In this document: positions 12,831 to 23,062 of the stretch, piece after piece
How positions within the stretch are numbered: the first letter of the stretch is position 1
How the letters are laid out: each line of letters begins with the position of its first letter
Source of the DNA: Siphlonurus alternatus
Lineage: Eukaryota; Arthropoda; Insecta; Ephemeroptera; Siphlonuridae
Length of the DNA: 64,000 nucleotides
Assembly (NCBI GenBank): GCA_949825025.1
Contig: OX463778.1
Span: forward strand, 13,850,171-13,914,170
Reading direction: 5' to 3'
The notes under the pieces: generated by a model
The model's input: the letters and a program-made list of their open reading frames with translations, nothing else
Told to the model about the DNA's origin: nothing
Databases searched by the model: none
Translations under genes and position numbers: made by a program

Positions 12831-13080
12831 ATATTATATATATCGTATATATGCCATATGCCATATATATATGTTAACATTATAATACAGTTATATATAT
12901 ATTAACAGAACTCCCGTATAAATATTATATATTTATAATATTTTAGTGCAAAACTGTGTAGCAAATTTTCAAAATGTAATTTCCTTTGGAAAAGTGTTTT
13001 GAGAGAAATAATATTTCGGTTGAAAGTATACATGATACAAAAAAATAAATAAAAACAAATTCAATTTTAGTTTAAAATGT

Positions 13081-13475
13081 TTAAGGTAGAGATAACGCCG
13101 ATCAGCTGTTTGACGTAGGTTCTTTTGATTAACATGTAAATTCACAAAAATTCTGAAATTTTTTTAGAGGCAGATATTTATAGTGCCTAAAAATCATAGA
13201 AAACAATTGAAAACAATTTAACGAGCCGATTTTTTTTAAATTAATTTTTTTAATTTTCAGCATAGGGCTTTCCCATGGAGAGACAAACTAAAAAATTAAT
13301 ATAAAAAATCGGCTCGTTAACTTGTTTTGAAACTTTTTCTATGGCTTTTGGGCACTAATATCCGCTTCTAAAAAAAAATTCAGAATTTTTGTGAATTTAA
13401 TTGCTAAGGTTTAATTACATATGTTAATCAAAGGGACCTATGTCGAACAGGTGACTGGCGTTATCCCTACCTTAA
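13081..13475. mobile_element. TTAA-bounded foldback element nested in the giant element
   Basis: TTAA at 13081-13084 and 13472-13475, with terminal TTAAGGTAGAGATAACGCCG against GTTATCCCTACCTTAA. Arms share the GACGTAGGTTCTTTTGATTA-like and AGAGGCAGATATT-like blocks with 4769-5081, so it is a second copy of the same family, inserted into the spacer. Confidence 0.8.
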
Positions 13476-14103
13476 ATATAATTTTTCTTATACAAAGATA
13501 TAAACATCTTTTAATTAATTAACTTTATATTTTATAAAATTAACGACACATGACGTTCACATCGTGCAGCATATATCATACATAATACAGTTTTTGTGAG
13601 TATAATATATATAATAGAAAAAGAAAACTTTCATTGACTGTGTTACAAATTAAATTAATGTTGATCGAATGTTACAACTAGAATCTTGTCATGATCTCTG
13701 TATATTATAAAATATCATGCATATATGACATGAAATTAATTAATACATCTGTTATATATAATATTTATATATGTCATTGATTTTACGTAAAATAAATCCA
13801 ATTTTAAAATATTATTAAATTATTAATTTTACATGCCCCATCAAATACCCGTATATATATATGGCTCATGCAAGTCATGCAGTCTTATGATACCATGTTC
13901 TCGCTGCAGGTATAATGAACCCGCAAATATTTATTTATATTTATTTTAATATGAAGTCTTTATTTTATTAAACAGTCGATCGTGTCTGTTTTTGAAGGTA
14001 TGCATGCATTAATTATGCTGTCAACATGTTATATAAAATATATTGAATAGATATCAATACAAAAATAAATTAAAACTGACACAGAAGTCCTAAAACATAT
14101 ATG

Positions 14104-14108
<5 letters not shown>

Positions 14109-14184
<76 letters not shown>
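14109..14184. repeat. (TA)n(TG)n microsatellite
   Basis: About 38 bp of TA dinucleotides followed by about 36 bp of TG dinucleotides. Confidence 0.95.
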
Positions 14185-14185
<1 letters not shown>

Positions 14186-14329
14186 TTAAAACGTTAAAAA
14201 AGGTTTATTTTATTCTGCCGCGCGGCCATGTCTGTAATTAATCGAGACCATGGATTTCCTCCATGATCGAGACGAAAAATGAATTAATTAATATGTATAT
14301 ATTGCCTTGGCATTTAAAAAAATTGTCGT

Positions 14330-16262
14330 GTCGATCTCCACTCTCGGCCGGGACACGGTCGAGTCCTATATATAACATAATATATATACGATTTAACGTT
14401 AAAAAAGTAAGGCAGTCAAAATGGAATTTATTAAATGTAAAATTACCATATAAAAAAACTGCCGTGTCTCCACTCGGGACACGGGAGTCCTATAACATAT
14501 ACGATTTAACGTTAAAAAAGCTTTATTTTAGACTGCCGTGTCTGCAATCGAGACAAGGGAGTCAAAATAGAATTTATTAAATCTAAAATCACCATATAAA
14601 AAACTGCCGTGTCTCCACTCGGGACACGGGAGTCCTATAACATATACGATTTAACGTTAAAAAAGCTTTATTTTAGACTGCCGTGTCTGCAATCGAGACA
14701 AGGCAGTCAAAATAGAACTTACTAAATGTAAAATCACCATATAAAAAAACTGCCGTGTCTCCACTCGGGACACGGGAGTCCTATAACATACACGATTTAA
14801 CGTTAAAAAAGCTTTATTTTAGACTGCCGTGTCTGCAATCGAGACAAGGCAGTCAAAATAGAACTTATTAAATTTAAATTTACCATATAAAAAAACTGCC
14901 GTGTCTCCACTCGGGACACGGGAGTCCTATAACATATACGATTTAACGTTAAAAAAGCTTTATTTTAGACTGCCGTGTCTGCAATCGAGACAAGGGAGTC
15001 AAAATAGAATTTATTAAATTGAAAATCACTATATAAAAAAACTGCCGTGTCTCCACTCGGGACACGGGAGTCCTATAACATATACGATTTAACGTTAAAA
15101 AAAGCTTTATTTTAGACAGCCGTGTCTGCAATCAAGACAAGGCGGGAGTCAAAATAGAATTTATTAAATGTAAATTACCATATAAAAAAACTGCCGTGTC
15201 TCCACTCGGGACACGGGAGTCCTATAACATATACGATTTAACGTTAAAAAAGCTTTATTTTAGACTGCCGTGTCTGCAATCGAGACAAGGCAGTCAAAAT
15301 AGAACTTATTAAATTTAAATTTACCATATAAAAAAACTGCCGTGTCTCCACTCGGGACACGGGAGTCCTATAACATATACGATTTAACGTTAAAAAAGCT
15401 TTATTTTAGACTGCCGTGTCTGCAATCGAGACAAGGCAGTCAAAATAGAATTTATTAAATCTAAAATCAGCATATAAAAAACTGCCGTGTCTCCACTCGG
15501 GACACGGGAGTCCTATAACATATACGATTTAACGTTAAAAAAGCTTTATTTTAGACTGCCGTGTCTGCAATCGAGACAAGGCAGTCAAAATAGAACTTAT
15601 TAAATGTAAAATTACCATATAAAAAAACTGCCGTGTCTCCACTCGGGACACGGGAGTCCTATAACATACACGATTTAACGTTAAAAAAGCTTTATTTTAG
15701 ACTGCCGTGTCTGCAATCGAGACAAGGCAGTCAAAATAGAACTTATTAAATATAAATTTACCATATAAAAAAAACTGCCGTGTCTCCACTCGGGACACGG
15801 GAGTCCTATAACATACACGATTTAACGTTAAAAAAGCTTTATTTTAGACTGCCGTGTCTGCAATCGAGACAAGGCAGTCAAAATAGAACTTATTAAATTT
15901 AAATTTACCATATAAAAAAACTGCCGTGTCTCCACTCGGGACACGGGAGTCCTATAACATATACGATTTAACGTTAAAAAAGCTTTATTTTAGACTGCCG
16001 TGTCTGCAATCGAGACAAGGGAGTCAAAATAGAACTCATTAAATGTAAATTTACCATATAAAAAATTAAACTGCCGTGTCTCCACTCGGGACACGGGAGT
16101 CCTATAACATATACGATTTAACGTTAAAAAAGCTTTATTTTAGACTGCCGTGTCTGCAATCGAGACAAGGCAGTCAAAATAAACTTATTATAAATGTGTA
16201 AATTTACCATTAAAAAAACTGCCGTGTCTCGAATCCATATGACTCGGGACACGGGAAGTCCT
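14330..16262 (-). repeat. Reverse-orientation satellite array, about 13 copies
   Basis: The reverse complement of the ~147-bp unit of 7531-12830; in plus orientation units read CTGCCGTGTCTCCACTCGGG and then GACACGGGAGTCCTATAACA. Period about 147 bp (for example 14902, 15049, 15195). Both terminal units are degenerate. It is much shorter than the forward array, so the two arms are unequal. Confidence 0.95.
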
Positions 16263-16266
16263 AATA

Positions 16267-16336
<70 letters not shown>
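16267..16336. repeat. (AT)n microsatellite
   Basis: About 65 bp of uninterrupted AT dinucleotides at the junction of the reverse array and the right outer arm; the matching place in the left arm lacks it. Confidence 0.9.
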
Positions 16337-16337
<1 letters not shown>

Positions 16338-16736
16338 GATTTAACGTTGAAATAGCTTTATAATTTAAGGCTGATGCTGTCTGCAATCGAGACAAGATAT
16401 TATACTGCATGAAGGCATGCATGCAGTTACTATATGATATATGTCAACAATATGAATTAATTTAATATTATGGATCGCGTCTAGGGTAGATTCGAGCGTA
16501 TATATATAATATATTATACGTCCTGAGTTGGGCTGGCCAACATTGCAACGAGTTCATGCGGGTCCACAGCGCTCAACTCAGGACGTATATATAATATATA
16601 CTATACGCTCTATACCACGTCGTGTAGACGCGACAATATTTAATGTGAATAAATAAAATAAAAATAATTAATTGGTATATATATTATATTATGTTATATA
16701 TATAATTAATTATATATTATAAAAAATCTTCAATTA

Positions 16737-16778
<42 letters not shown>

Positions 16779-17300
16779 ATATAATATAATATAATATAAT
16801 ATATATATATATATATATATATAATATAATATAAATATATATGCGGTCGAAAATTCCACGATGAATTCATCATTAAATATATTAAATTAATTTGTTATAT
16901 ATATTTTATGTATATAAAATTAATATATATATATATATATAACTCGTCATTATAATAAAATAATAATTTTTATAATATCATTATTGATTATATACTTTGA
17001 AGTGTTTATTGAAGTTTTATATTTTAATTCCAGTATATATATATATGATCTTAACTTAATTCGGTCGATTGTTCCATGCGCCGGCAGTTAACATGTTGCG
17101 CTGCTGTAGCATATAATTAACATTACATATATGATATATGGCGCTTGTATATGAAAGTGCCGTGTCCCGAGTCTTTTTCTTCGGGACAAGGCAGCATAAA
17201 ACTGCATAATATGCCGCCAGTTAGAGTAGCGTAGTGCGCATGCGCTGAACACTGCCTTGTCCCGATTCGGGACAAGGCTCCCTTGTCCCTAGCAACGTCC
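16270..17300 (-). repeat. Right outer inverted arm of the giant element
   Basis: Inverted copy of 6473-7530, ending AGCAACGTCC at 17300. Differences from the left arm are mainly (AT)n lengths and a few substitutions, which suggests recent origin or ongoing homogenisation between the arms. Confidence 0.8.
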
Positions 17301-17309
17301 TAAAAGGTT
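17301..17309. repeat. Right 9-bp target-site duplication
   Basis: TAAAAGGTT directly after the right arm; compare TAAAATGTT at 6464-6472. Confidence 0.6.
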
Positions 17310-17640
17310 GACAGCTGATTGCACACTCAAAAATAATCGATGCTCATTTTCCCATAAGCGGGACATTTTCAAAGTTCAATGCAATGGTGCCAAAACCCAA
17401 AACACACAGAGACCCTTCAAAACACAAAATAAGAGAACAACCTGATGATGTAAAATATAATATATATATAAATATAATTATATATATATATATATATATA
17501 GCCCCTGAGCATGCAGAGACTATGGAAAATCTGTGACATCTCGAATCTATAATAATAATAATCTATAATTATGCGGAGAATTTTAAGATAATTATTGGAT
17601 AAAAGATGAGATTTTAATTTAAATTATAGTTTAGTTATAT
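17310..17640. other. Flank beyond the giant element
   Basis: No open frame. If the element inserted just upstream of CSN6, this stretch is the sequence that used to adjoin the CSN6 5' end and could hold its original promoter or first non-coding exon. An (AT)n tract lies at about 17459-17500. Confidence 0.35.
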
Positions 17641-17641
17641 A

Positions 17642-18148
17642 GAGATTCTACTTGCCGATGCTGCTCTAGGGCGCGCTGTTCATCAAGCACATGATTATAT
17701 ATATATATATGAAATTAATAGAAATATTACTGGACATAATACTAGGCAGTCAAACCTAATCCATAAAAAATATGGAGCTTACGAGCAAACTAAAAGAGAT
17801 CATTTCCTTCTGAGCTCGTTATTGTATAATAAACTTCCTGATTTTTTAAAACAAATTGAAAGTATATCAATTTTTAAGACACAATTGTTTACTTATCTTA
17901 TTAAAAAGAATTGTTATTCTATTCACAAGAAAAATATTAATAATGAACGTGTCAATTCTTATTTCTGATAATCTTTGTTTTATATATATTGGAATTATTT
18001 GTATATTATAAATTGTATGTATGTATTGTTTTACTAATTTTTTTTTGTGTTTTCAGATATTAAATAACTGTATAATGTAGTCACAATGTACCAACTGGTA
18101 TTTAATGTGAATAAATAAATAAATAAAATAAATAAATAAATAAATATT
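17642..18148 (+). mobile_element. LINE (non-LTR retrotransposon) 3' end, truncated copy
   Basis: An open frame, not starting with Met, ends with a TGA at 17966-17968. It contains HNTRQSNLI, then LLYNKLPDFLK, then FKTQLFTYL. This order (HNTR..., LWN.LP..L, FK..L...L) is the typical C-terminus of LINE ORF2 proteins of the CR1/Jockey/L2 type. A short AT-rich 3' UTR and a (TAAA)n-like tail at about 18107-18147 follow. The 5' part is missing, as is usual for LINE insertions. The exact clade cannot be told from this fragment. Confidence 0.75.
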
Positions 18149-18214
18149 CAGCTGCCACAAAATGTTGACAGATCTAGGTCTCTTTTTTATAATTCATATA
18201 TGTATAATATACGA

Positions 18215-18357
18215 AGGATAACTTCCACATTTATTTGTGATATAGTGTCGATTGATGCTTAATTTGTTTGCTATCCCCACCCCATTTTTTTTATTGTGCC
18301 ATGTTCTCTATACAATATGCCTATTTGGGTGAAATAAAATAAATAAAAATAAATATA
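18215..18357 (+). mobile_element. SINE-like or LINE-tail repeat, copy 1
   Basis: Starts GGATAACTTCCACATTTATT, contains GTGATATAGTGT and TATCCCCACCC, and ends GGGTGAAATAAAATAAATAA with an A-rich tail. A diverged copy sits in reverse orientation at 24541-24662. Confidence 0.6.
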
Positions 18358-18359
18358 TA

Positions 18360-18936
18360 TTATTTTTAAAAAACCATATATAATATTAATAATATATTAT
18401 AAAGCCACACTTGAAGATTCATTTATATATATAATGCAGAAAAAATTCTCAGGAGGTGCATATATGGGCCGGCGGGGCCCCTCGTATATGTTTGCTATTA
18501 TATATATATAATATTATAGAGGGCTCGTCCCTCCCACCATATGCAGCTGAATCTAGTGGGGCCTAACCATATATAATTATAATTAAAAATAAATGGAGTG
18601 GGGAAAAACAAAAAAAGTGACTTAAATTAACTGCAGTTTTTTTATAAAAATTAATTTAAAAAAATCAGGGCATTAAAATTTCTTCCCTAATTCCTCACCT
18701 ATAGCTTAATTGTGGCAATTAAAACTATAATTAATTAAAGAGGTAAAGGCAAGAGCTTGATTGTTAATAGAGCCATGCACACGTACACAGGCTAAAATTT
18801 GTTATTCCAGCATAATATTATATCTATTTAACCTAGCTGTTTTCATCTATAACAACCTTTGATCATCTGCCATATGGCCAACATATACATTGCATTTTTA
18901 CAATTAATAAATACATCAAATTTTAACTTTTTTTCA
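18360..18936. other. AT-rich intergenic, no gene seen
   Basis: Low-complexity sequence with a short GC-rich patch (GGGCCGGCGGGGCCCC, about 18467-18482). No frame or repeat boundary could be supported. Confidence 0.4.
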
Positions 18937-19126
18937 GTAACCAAAAAACATCAGCAGATATGCTAGGCTTATTTTCCACCTGACTGCAACAATCTGTGAT
19001 GAACCTTTAAGAGAAAGGGATCGAGCGGCAAATATGAAAGTTAATTGCAATTAAGATCGAGTTTGGAAACACGCCATGGATCAGTCAGGCAGGCACAATT
19101 AAGTATTTGTTGATGTTTTTTGGTTA
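18937..19126. mobile_element. Short element with 16-bp terminal inverted repeats
   Basis: GTAACCAAAAAACATCA at 18937 and its inverted copy TGATGTTTTTTGGTTAC ending at about 19127 enclose ~190 bp without coding capacity. MITE-like; the family is unknown. Confidence 0.55.
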
Positions 19127-19420
19127 CATCATGTAAAAATATAATGGTTTATTTAAAATTTAAATTGGCTGATATGGTACGTAGAACATATTATATTAAA
19201 GAAAAACAGATTATAATACATATACTGTATGAGTCTGTATGCAGATTAGGAATAAAGAATTTTGGTCTGACTTGAAGAATTTCTTGACCTTAATTGTTAC
19301 TTCTTTAAACTAGCTGCAATACGTTCTGCAGTACACGTTTTTGTATAATTTGCAGAATAATGTCATGTATTAATTGTGCATTCATATTTCTGTGAACATG
19401 AAGTGACAAAACATGATTTT

Positions 19421-19423
<3 letters not shown>

Positions 19424-19480
<57 letters not shown>
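19424..19480. repeat. (AT)n microsatellite
   Basis: More than 50 bp of AT dinucleotides. The rest of 19127-19640 is AT-rich with no gene seen. Confidence 0.9.
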
Positions 19481-19483
<3 letters not shown>

Positions 19484-19640
19484 AAATATATTATATAAAT
19501 TATATTTATAAAATATATAATATGAAGTTTTTAATTTATCAATCAAACAATGAATTTAACTTTTTCTGAGGAAGAATATTTTGATAAATAAAATGTTTAA
19601 ACTTAGAATTGTTCTATAGTTCACAAGCAACTACGGCTTA

Positions 19641-20026
19641 TTAAGGGTAAGATAACACAAACAATCGATTGTTGATAGTCCCATTTGATTAACATGTAAA
19701 CCTTAGCAACCTCATAATAATTCTGATTTTTTTTTGAAAGACAGTTCTTAGCACCAAAAAAATGTGGAAAAAATTTCAAAACAATCGGACGATCCAATTT
19801 TTTGAAATGAATTTTTGAAATTTTCAGAATTTCCCATGGAGACCTAAACTAAGAAATTAATTTAAAAAAATTGGATCGTCCGATTGTTTTGAAATTTTTT
19901 CCATATTTTTTTGGTGCCAAGAACTGTCGCTCAAAAAAAAATCAGAATCATTATGAGGTTGCTAAGGTTTACATGTTAATCAAATGGGACTACAACAATC
20001 GATTGTTCGTGTTATCTTACCCTTAA
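19641..20026. mobile_element. TTAA-bounded foldback element
   Basis: TTAA at 19641-19644 and 20023-20026. TTAAGGGTAAGATAACACAA on the left matches the inverted right end GTTATCTTACCCTTAA. Arms pair through AACAATCGATTGTT and further inward to about 19830. No ORF. Confidence 0.8.
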
Positions 20027-20451
20027 GTATTTCAATGTTCAAAATTTGGTTTTTCTGTCTGTTATTGAAAAAACACAAATATAGTAAAAATACTTTTTTT
20101 TTATTGCAAGTAGAAAAATATTTTGATAATATGTATACAGTATAACCATAAATAAGCATTTAAAAATTTCCAAACACTCTGTTCAATTTGTACATAATCT
20201 AACAATGAACATTAAAAACTTTCCAAGCAATCTGTTGAATTTGTACAATTATAATCTTGTTGAAATGTTTATCATAAATAATAGTACAATAACATACAAT
20301 TCATACAGTTATCGATCTGCTTGAATTTTTTCTATAACTTCAGAGATTGAAGCATTCACAATGCCAAGGATTATTGTTAATTTTAATAATGTTTACTGAC
20401 CAAGAAACTTCATTTTCAATAACATTTTGAAAATACATTAATGTACAGGAA
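20027..20451. other. AT-rich intergenic, no gene seen
   Basis: Contains two related ~20-bp stretches around 20165 and 20215 (CATTTAAAAATTTCCAAACA-like and CATTAAAAACTTTCCAAGCA-like), a local imperfect duplication. Nothing coding was recognised. Confidence 0.35.
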
Positions 20452-20554
20452 AATTCCTCTTGCAGCCTTGTTAATCACCATACCCTGATTACTCTGTAAG
20501 AATGACACAGGACATGGTGATTAACAAGGCTGCAAGTAGGAAATTTTACAAGCT
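20452..20554. repeat. Small inverted repeat
   Basis: TTGCAGCCTTGTTAATCACC and its inverted copy GGTGATTAACAAGGCTGCAA enclose about 60 bp. Likely a short foldback element. A run of 12 G follows at 20595-20606. Confidence 0.6.
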
Positions 20555-20732
20555 GACGAGTGTACTAGACTTTCCAATATCATTAAAATATAATGGGGGG
20601 GGGGGGACACGGGTGCAGCCAGGGAGCTACTGTAAAAGGGACTATCATTTCCCCTACCCCTTCCTTAAATTGGGGTTGTGAAATAGGGAAAAATACATAG
20701 GCTGTGGGTGGGTTTGTTTCTCTTTCACACCT

Positions 20733-21180
20733 AGTTCAATCTGTTTTCCTCCATAAACTTCCGTTACAAATTACCAATGGAGTATTGTCCTCATTTTTTT
20801 TATTGCAGAAATGGATAGAGCGTGCAAAGTTATGCTACCCTGATTTTTTTCAGATTTTTTAGAGCCGGGAAGTATTTTTAAAAAATTATTTAAAGTCCTT
20901 TTTGTGACGTCACGCGGCGGCAAGTCCTATCTTTTTCTTAAGGAGCGGCGTCTCGTGACGTCACAAAAATAACTTTCAATAATTTTTTAAAAATAGTTCC
21001 CGGGCTCCAAAAAATCTGAAAAAAATCAGGGTAGCATAACTTTGCACCCTCTATCCATTTCTGCAATAAAAAAAATTGAGGTCAACACTCCATTACTTTG
21101 GTCTGATCTAAAATCTGTTGAAAATTGTTCCGTAAATTGGCATGCAAACGGAAGGTCATAGAGAAAAACGGATTGTACTG
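20733..21180. mobile_element. Foldback element with inverted arms of ~200 bp
   Basis: Outer ends (AGTTCAATCTGTTTTCCTCC-like and its inverted partner near 21180) and an inner pair (TGCAAAGTTATGCTACCCTG and inverse) are complementary. The centre carries two GTGACGTCAC-type dyads around 20905 and 20955, one in each arm. No ORF. Confidence 0.65.
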
Positions 21181-21417
21181 TATATTTTTATTTTGGATCA
21201 GGCATTTTGGCCTTGCTTAAATTTTTTTTAACCCTTCCCCTTTAAATTGTAAGCTAGTAATAAACAGAATAATTGCAAAGTCTGAAAGTAGAAAGAGTGA
21301 CTTTATAACTGTAACTTTTTTTCATTTTACAAGCTCAAGATACAGTCTATAGCTTAATTTTAGTCATATGACATCAAGTTATAATAGTAATATTTTTAAT
21401 TGATCAAGTTCTAAGTA

Positions 21418-21701
21418 AGAGTGCGTTTGAATTCACAGGCCAGCCCGGGCTGGCCCGGGCTGGGTAAAATGGCGGTGACCTTGGTCGCCTGGTATGAAAC
21501 GTCATAATTTCGTCATAATTAGTTCCCAGTCTGTCCGCTAGGTCTCAGGCGCACTGTAGAGTCCGCCCGCGTCAGCCTGGGCCAGCCAGGAAGTGACGTC
21601 ATGAGAGGAGGAAAAATGGCCGCCCGGCTGGCCCCACTTGACGACAAAAAACGCTTCAGCCCAGGCCAGCCCGGGCTGGCCCGTGAATTCAAACGCACTC
21701 T
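21418..21701. mobile_element. 284-bp element with ~35-bp GC-rich terminal inverted repeats
   Basis: AGAGTGCGTTTGAATTCACA at the left and its inverted copy at the right, each followed inward by GGCCAGCCCGGGCTGGCC, itself a dyad. No coding capacity. The GC content contrasts strongly with its surroundings. Confidence 0.75.
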
Positions 21702-22069
21702 AACACTTAATTCTAACTGACTACTGTAGTCATAAGTGACACATGTGAATTAATTGTGCAAAAAAAAAAAAAAAAAAGAAACTGCATTGTATATTGGAAT
21801 GAAAAGCAACCAGGAAACTAATATGAAGGGAATAGTATTACATTTAAATGAAGTCACTCAACAAGTAGAATATTCAAAGATGGTACTACAGTCTACAGTA
21901 TGCTATTAATGCTATTAACAATTTCCAATATGCTAAACTTCATTTGAGATGTCTTAAACCACCAATTAGAATCAATAATGTAACATGTAGGTTAAGATTC
22001 AAAGCATACTACAATGAGACACAACATTATTAAAAAAAATATGCAGCACTGGTTCACTATAACATATCA

Positions 22070-22738
22070 CTAGATTAGTTCAACGGAGCCATCTCTGACA
22101 AGGTGTGCCACAGGTTGGTATGGAATGATGTGCTGGCTGTCTTTGTCAAGGTCCACTTCTTCGTCACGGCCCTCAGAGTCCTCGCCAGGGAGAATCAGTC
22201 CCGACACATCCTTGCAGGCTCTTACGAACACATAACTTGACAGAGCTGGCAGGACAGTCATCTTGTTGGCCTCGTATGAAACCATGTTCCTTGGAAAATG
22301 ACGTAGAGCAAGAGTTTGAAAAGCTGTTTGCATATTTGCAAAATAATCTTTAGCAAACTGAAATTCTCCTTCAGATAAATAAAGTTCATCTGAAGATCTT
22401 TTACTTTCTTCATCAAGAATTGAGTAAGTATAAAGTTCAATTTTGTCAAGTCGGGTTCGTAGATAGCTGTTAATGATGTAACGAATACGGCTTAATTCTA
22501 GGCTATGTAGACCTGCTCTAATGTCATCAGTTTTGGGAAGCTTTTTAACATTATCTTCCATATGCTTGACTTGTTCCAGCATGCACTCTACAAGTTCCCC
22601 TTGATAAGACAGAAGTTCGGGACTTGACTTTTCATTGATCCATGCCACCTGCAGTTTGTTTAAAACACTTTGGGATGTCTCATCTTCTTCTTCACTTAAA
22701 CCCAAATCACCCAAGATATTATCAGGATCGTCAACCAT
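22070..22738 (-). CDS. SLD5: DNA replication complex GINS protein SLD5 (single exon)
   Basis: SLD5/GINS4 is one of the four subunits of GINS, which with Cdc45 and MCM2-7 forms the CMG helicase at replication forks. The intronless 222-aa frame (human ~223) runs from Met at 22738 to a TAG stop at 22070-22072. The N-terminal acidic stretch is followed by LQVAWINEKSSPELLSYQ and the helical A-domain with ELSRIRYIINSYLRTRLDKI and FAKDYFANM, typical of SLD5. The small C-terminal B-domain ends PYQPVAHLVRDGSVELI. The first codon lies 324 bp from the start of the divergently oriented PHF20-like gene, implying a shared promoter. A single-exon form in a region of intron-rich genes is worth noting, but the frame is intact. 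Confidence 0.95.
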   Translation of the reverse strand: MVDDPDNILGDLGLSEEEDETSQSVLNKLQVAWINEKSSPELLSYQGELVECMLEQVKHMEDNVKKLPKTDDIRAGLHSLELSRIRYIINSYLRTRLDKIELYTYSILDEESKRSSDELYLSEGEFQFAKDYFANMQTAFQTLALRHFPRNMVSYEANKMTVLPALSSYVFVRACKDVSGLILPGEDSEGRDEEVDLDKDSQHIIPYQPVAHLVRDGSVELI

Positions 22739-23062
22739 TTCACAAACTTTTTAACTTCAATTTTCTGAGCAAATAAAAATTCTTGTCCTCAATTTCCTTG
22801 TTGTTGTCTTCAGCAGCTGATTTCTGGCGCCCTTTTTCATCTGATTTTAACTTCCGGTCTAACTTCCGGTTTCTCATGTTTTTCGTCGCTCATTTGTTTC
22901 CGTCTAGAAAAGCACGCTGTGAAAAAGTGTAAAAGTGTAAGGTAATTATTTCACGTTTTTAACCCATTATATGGCAAGAACCTGTGTAAAATTAATTTTT
23001 TTAGTCAAATCAATATCCCTGTAACACCTTGCATTGGAGAAAAAGTTAAGGAGTAAGCCAAG
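22739..23062. promoter_or_regulatory. Bidirectional promoter between SLD5 and the PHF20-like gene
   Basis: 324 bp separate the two divergent start codons. Two copies of ACTTCCGGT lie at 22850-22858 and 22862-22870, matching the Ets/GABP core (ACCGGAAGT on the other strand), a common element of animal housekeeping bidirectional promoters. A possible 5' UTR intron for the plus-strand gene runs from a GTAATT donor at 22942 to a TTTTTTAG acceptor ending at 23004. Promoter function is inferred. Confidence 0.6.

Larger units (their letters stand above)
12831..14329. other. Central spacer of the giant element
   Basis: AT-rich, mostly unique sequence between the two arrays. It contains the TTAA element at 13081-13475 and a (TA)n(TG)n microsatellite at 14109-14184. 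No open frame of note and no transposase were recognised. Confidence 0.6.
6473..17300. mobile_element. Giant Foldback-type element with head-to-head satellite arrays
   Basis: One 10.8-kb structure bounded by inverted copies of GGACGTTGCTAGGGACAAGG. The outer ~1 kb of each arm (6473-7530 and 16270-17300) is near-identical in inverted orientation, including two short dyads of its own, the GCGCATGCGC block and the AT-rich tracts. Inside, a ~147-bp tandem repeat runs forward from 7531 to 12830 and in reverse complement from 14330 to 16262. A ~1.5-kb unique spacer lies between, itself holding a TTAA element. I found no transposase-like frame; the repeated 63-codon frames are repeat translations. 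Long tandem-repeat arms plus a 9-bp target duplication are the known hallmarks of Foldback elements (Mutator-like transposition), so the class assignment is by structure only. Confidence 0.8.
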
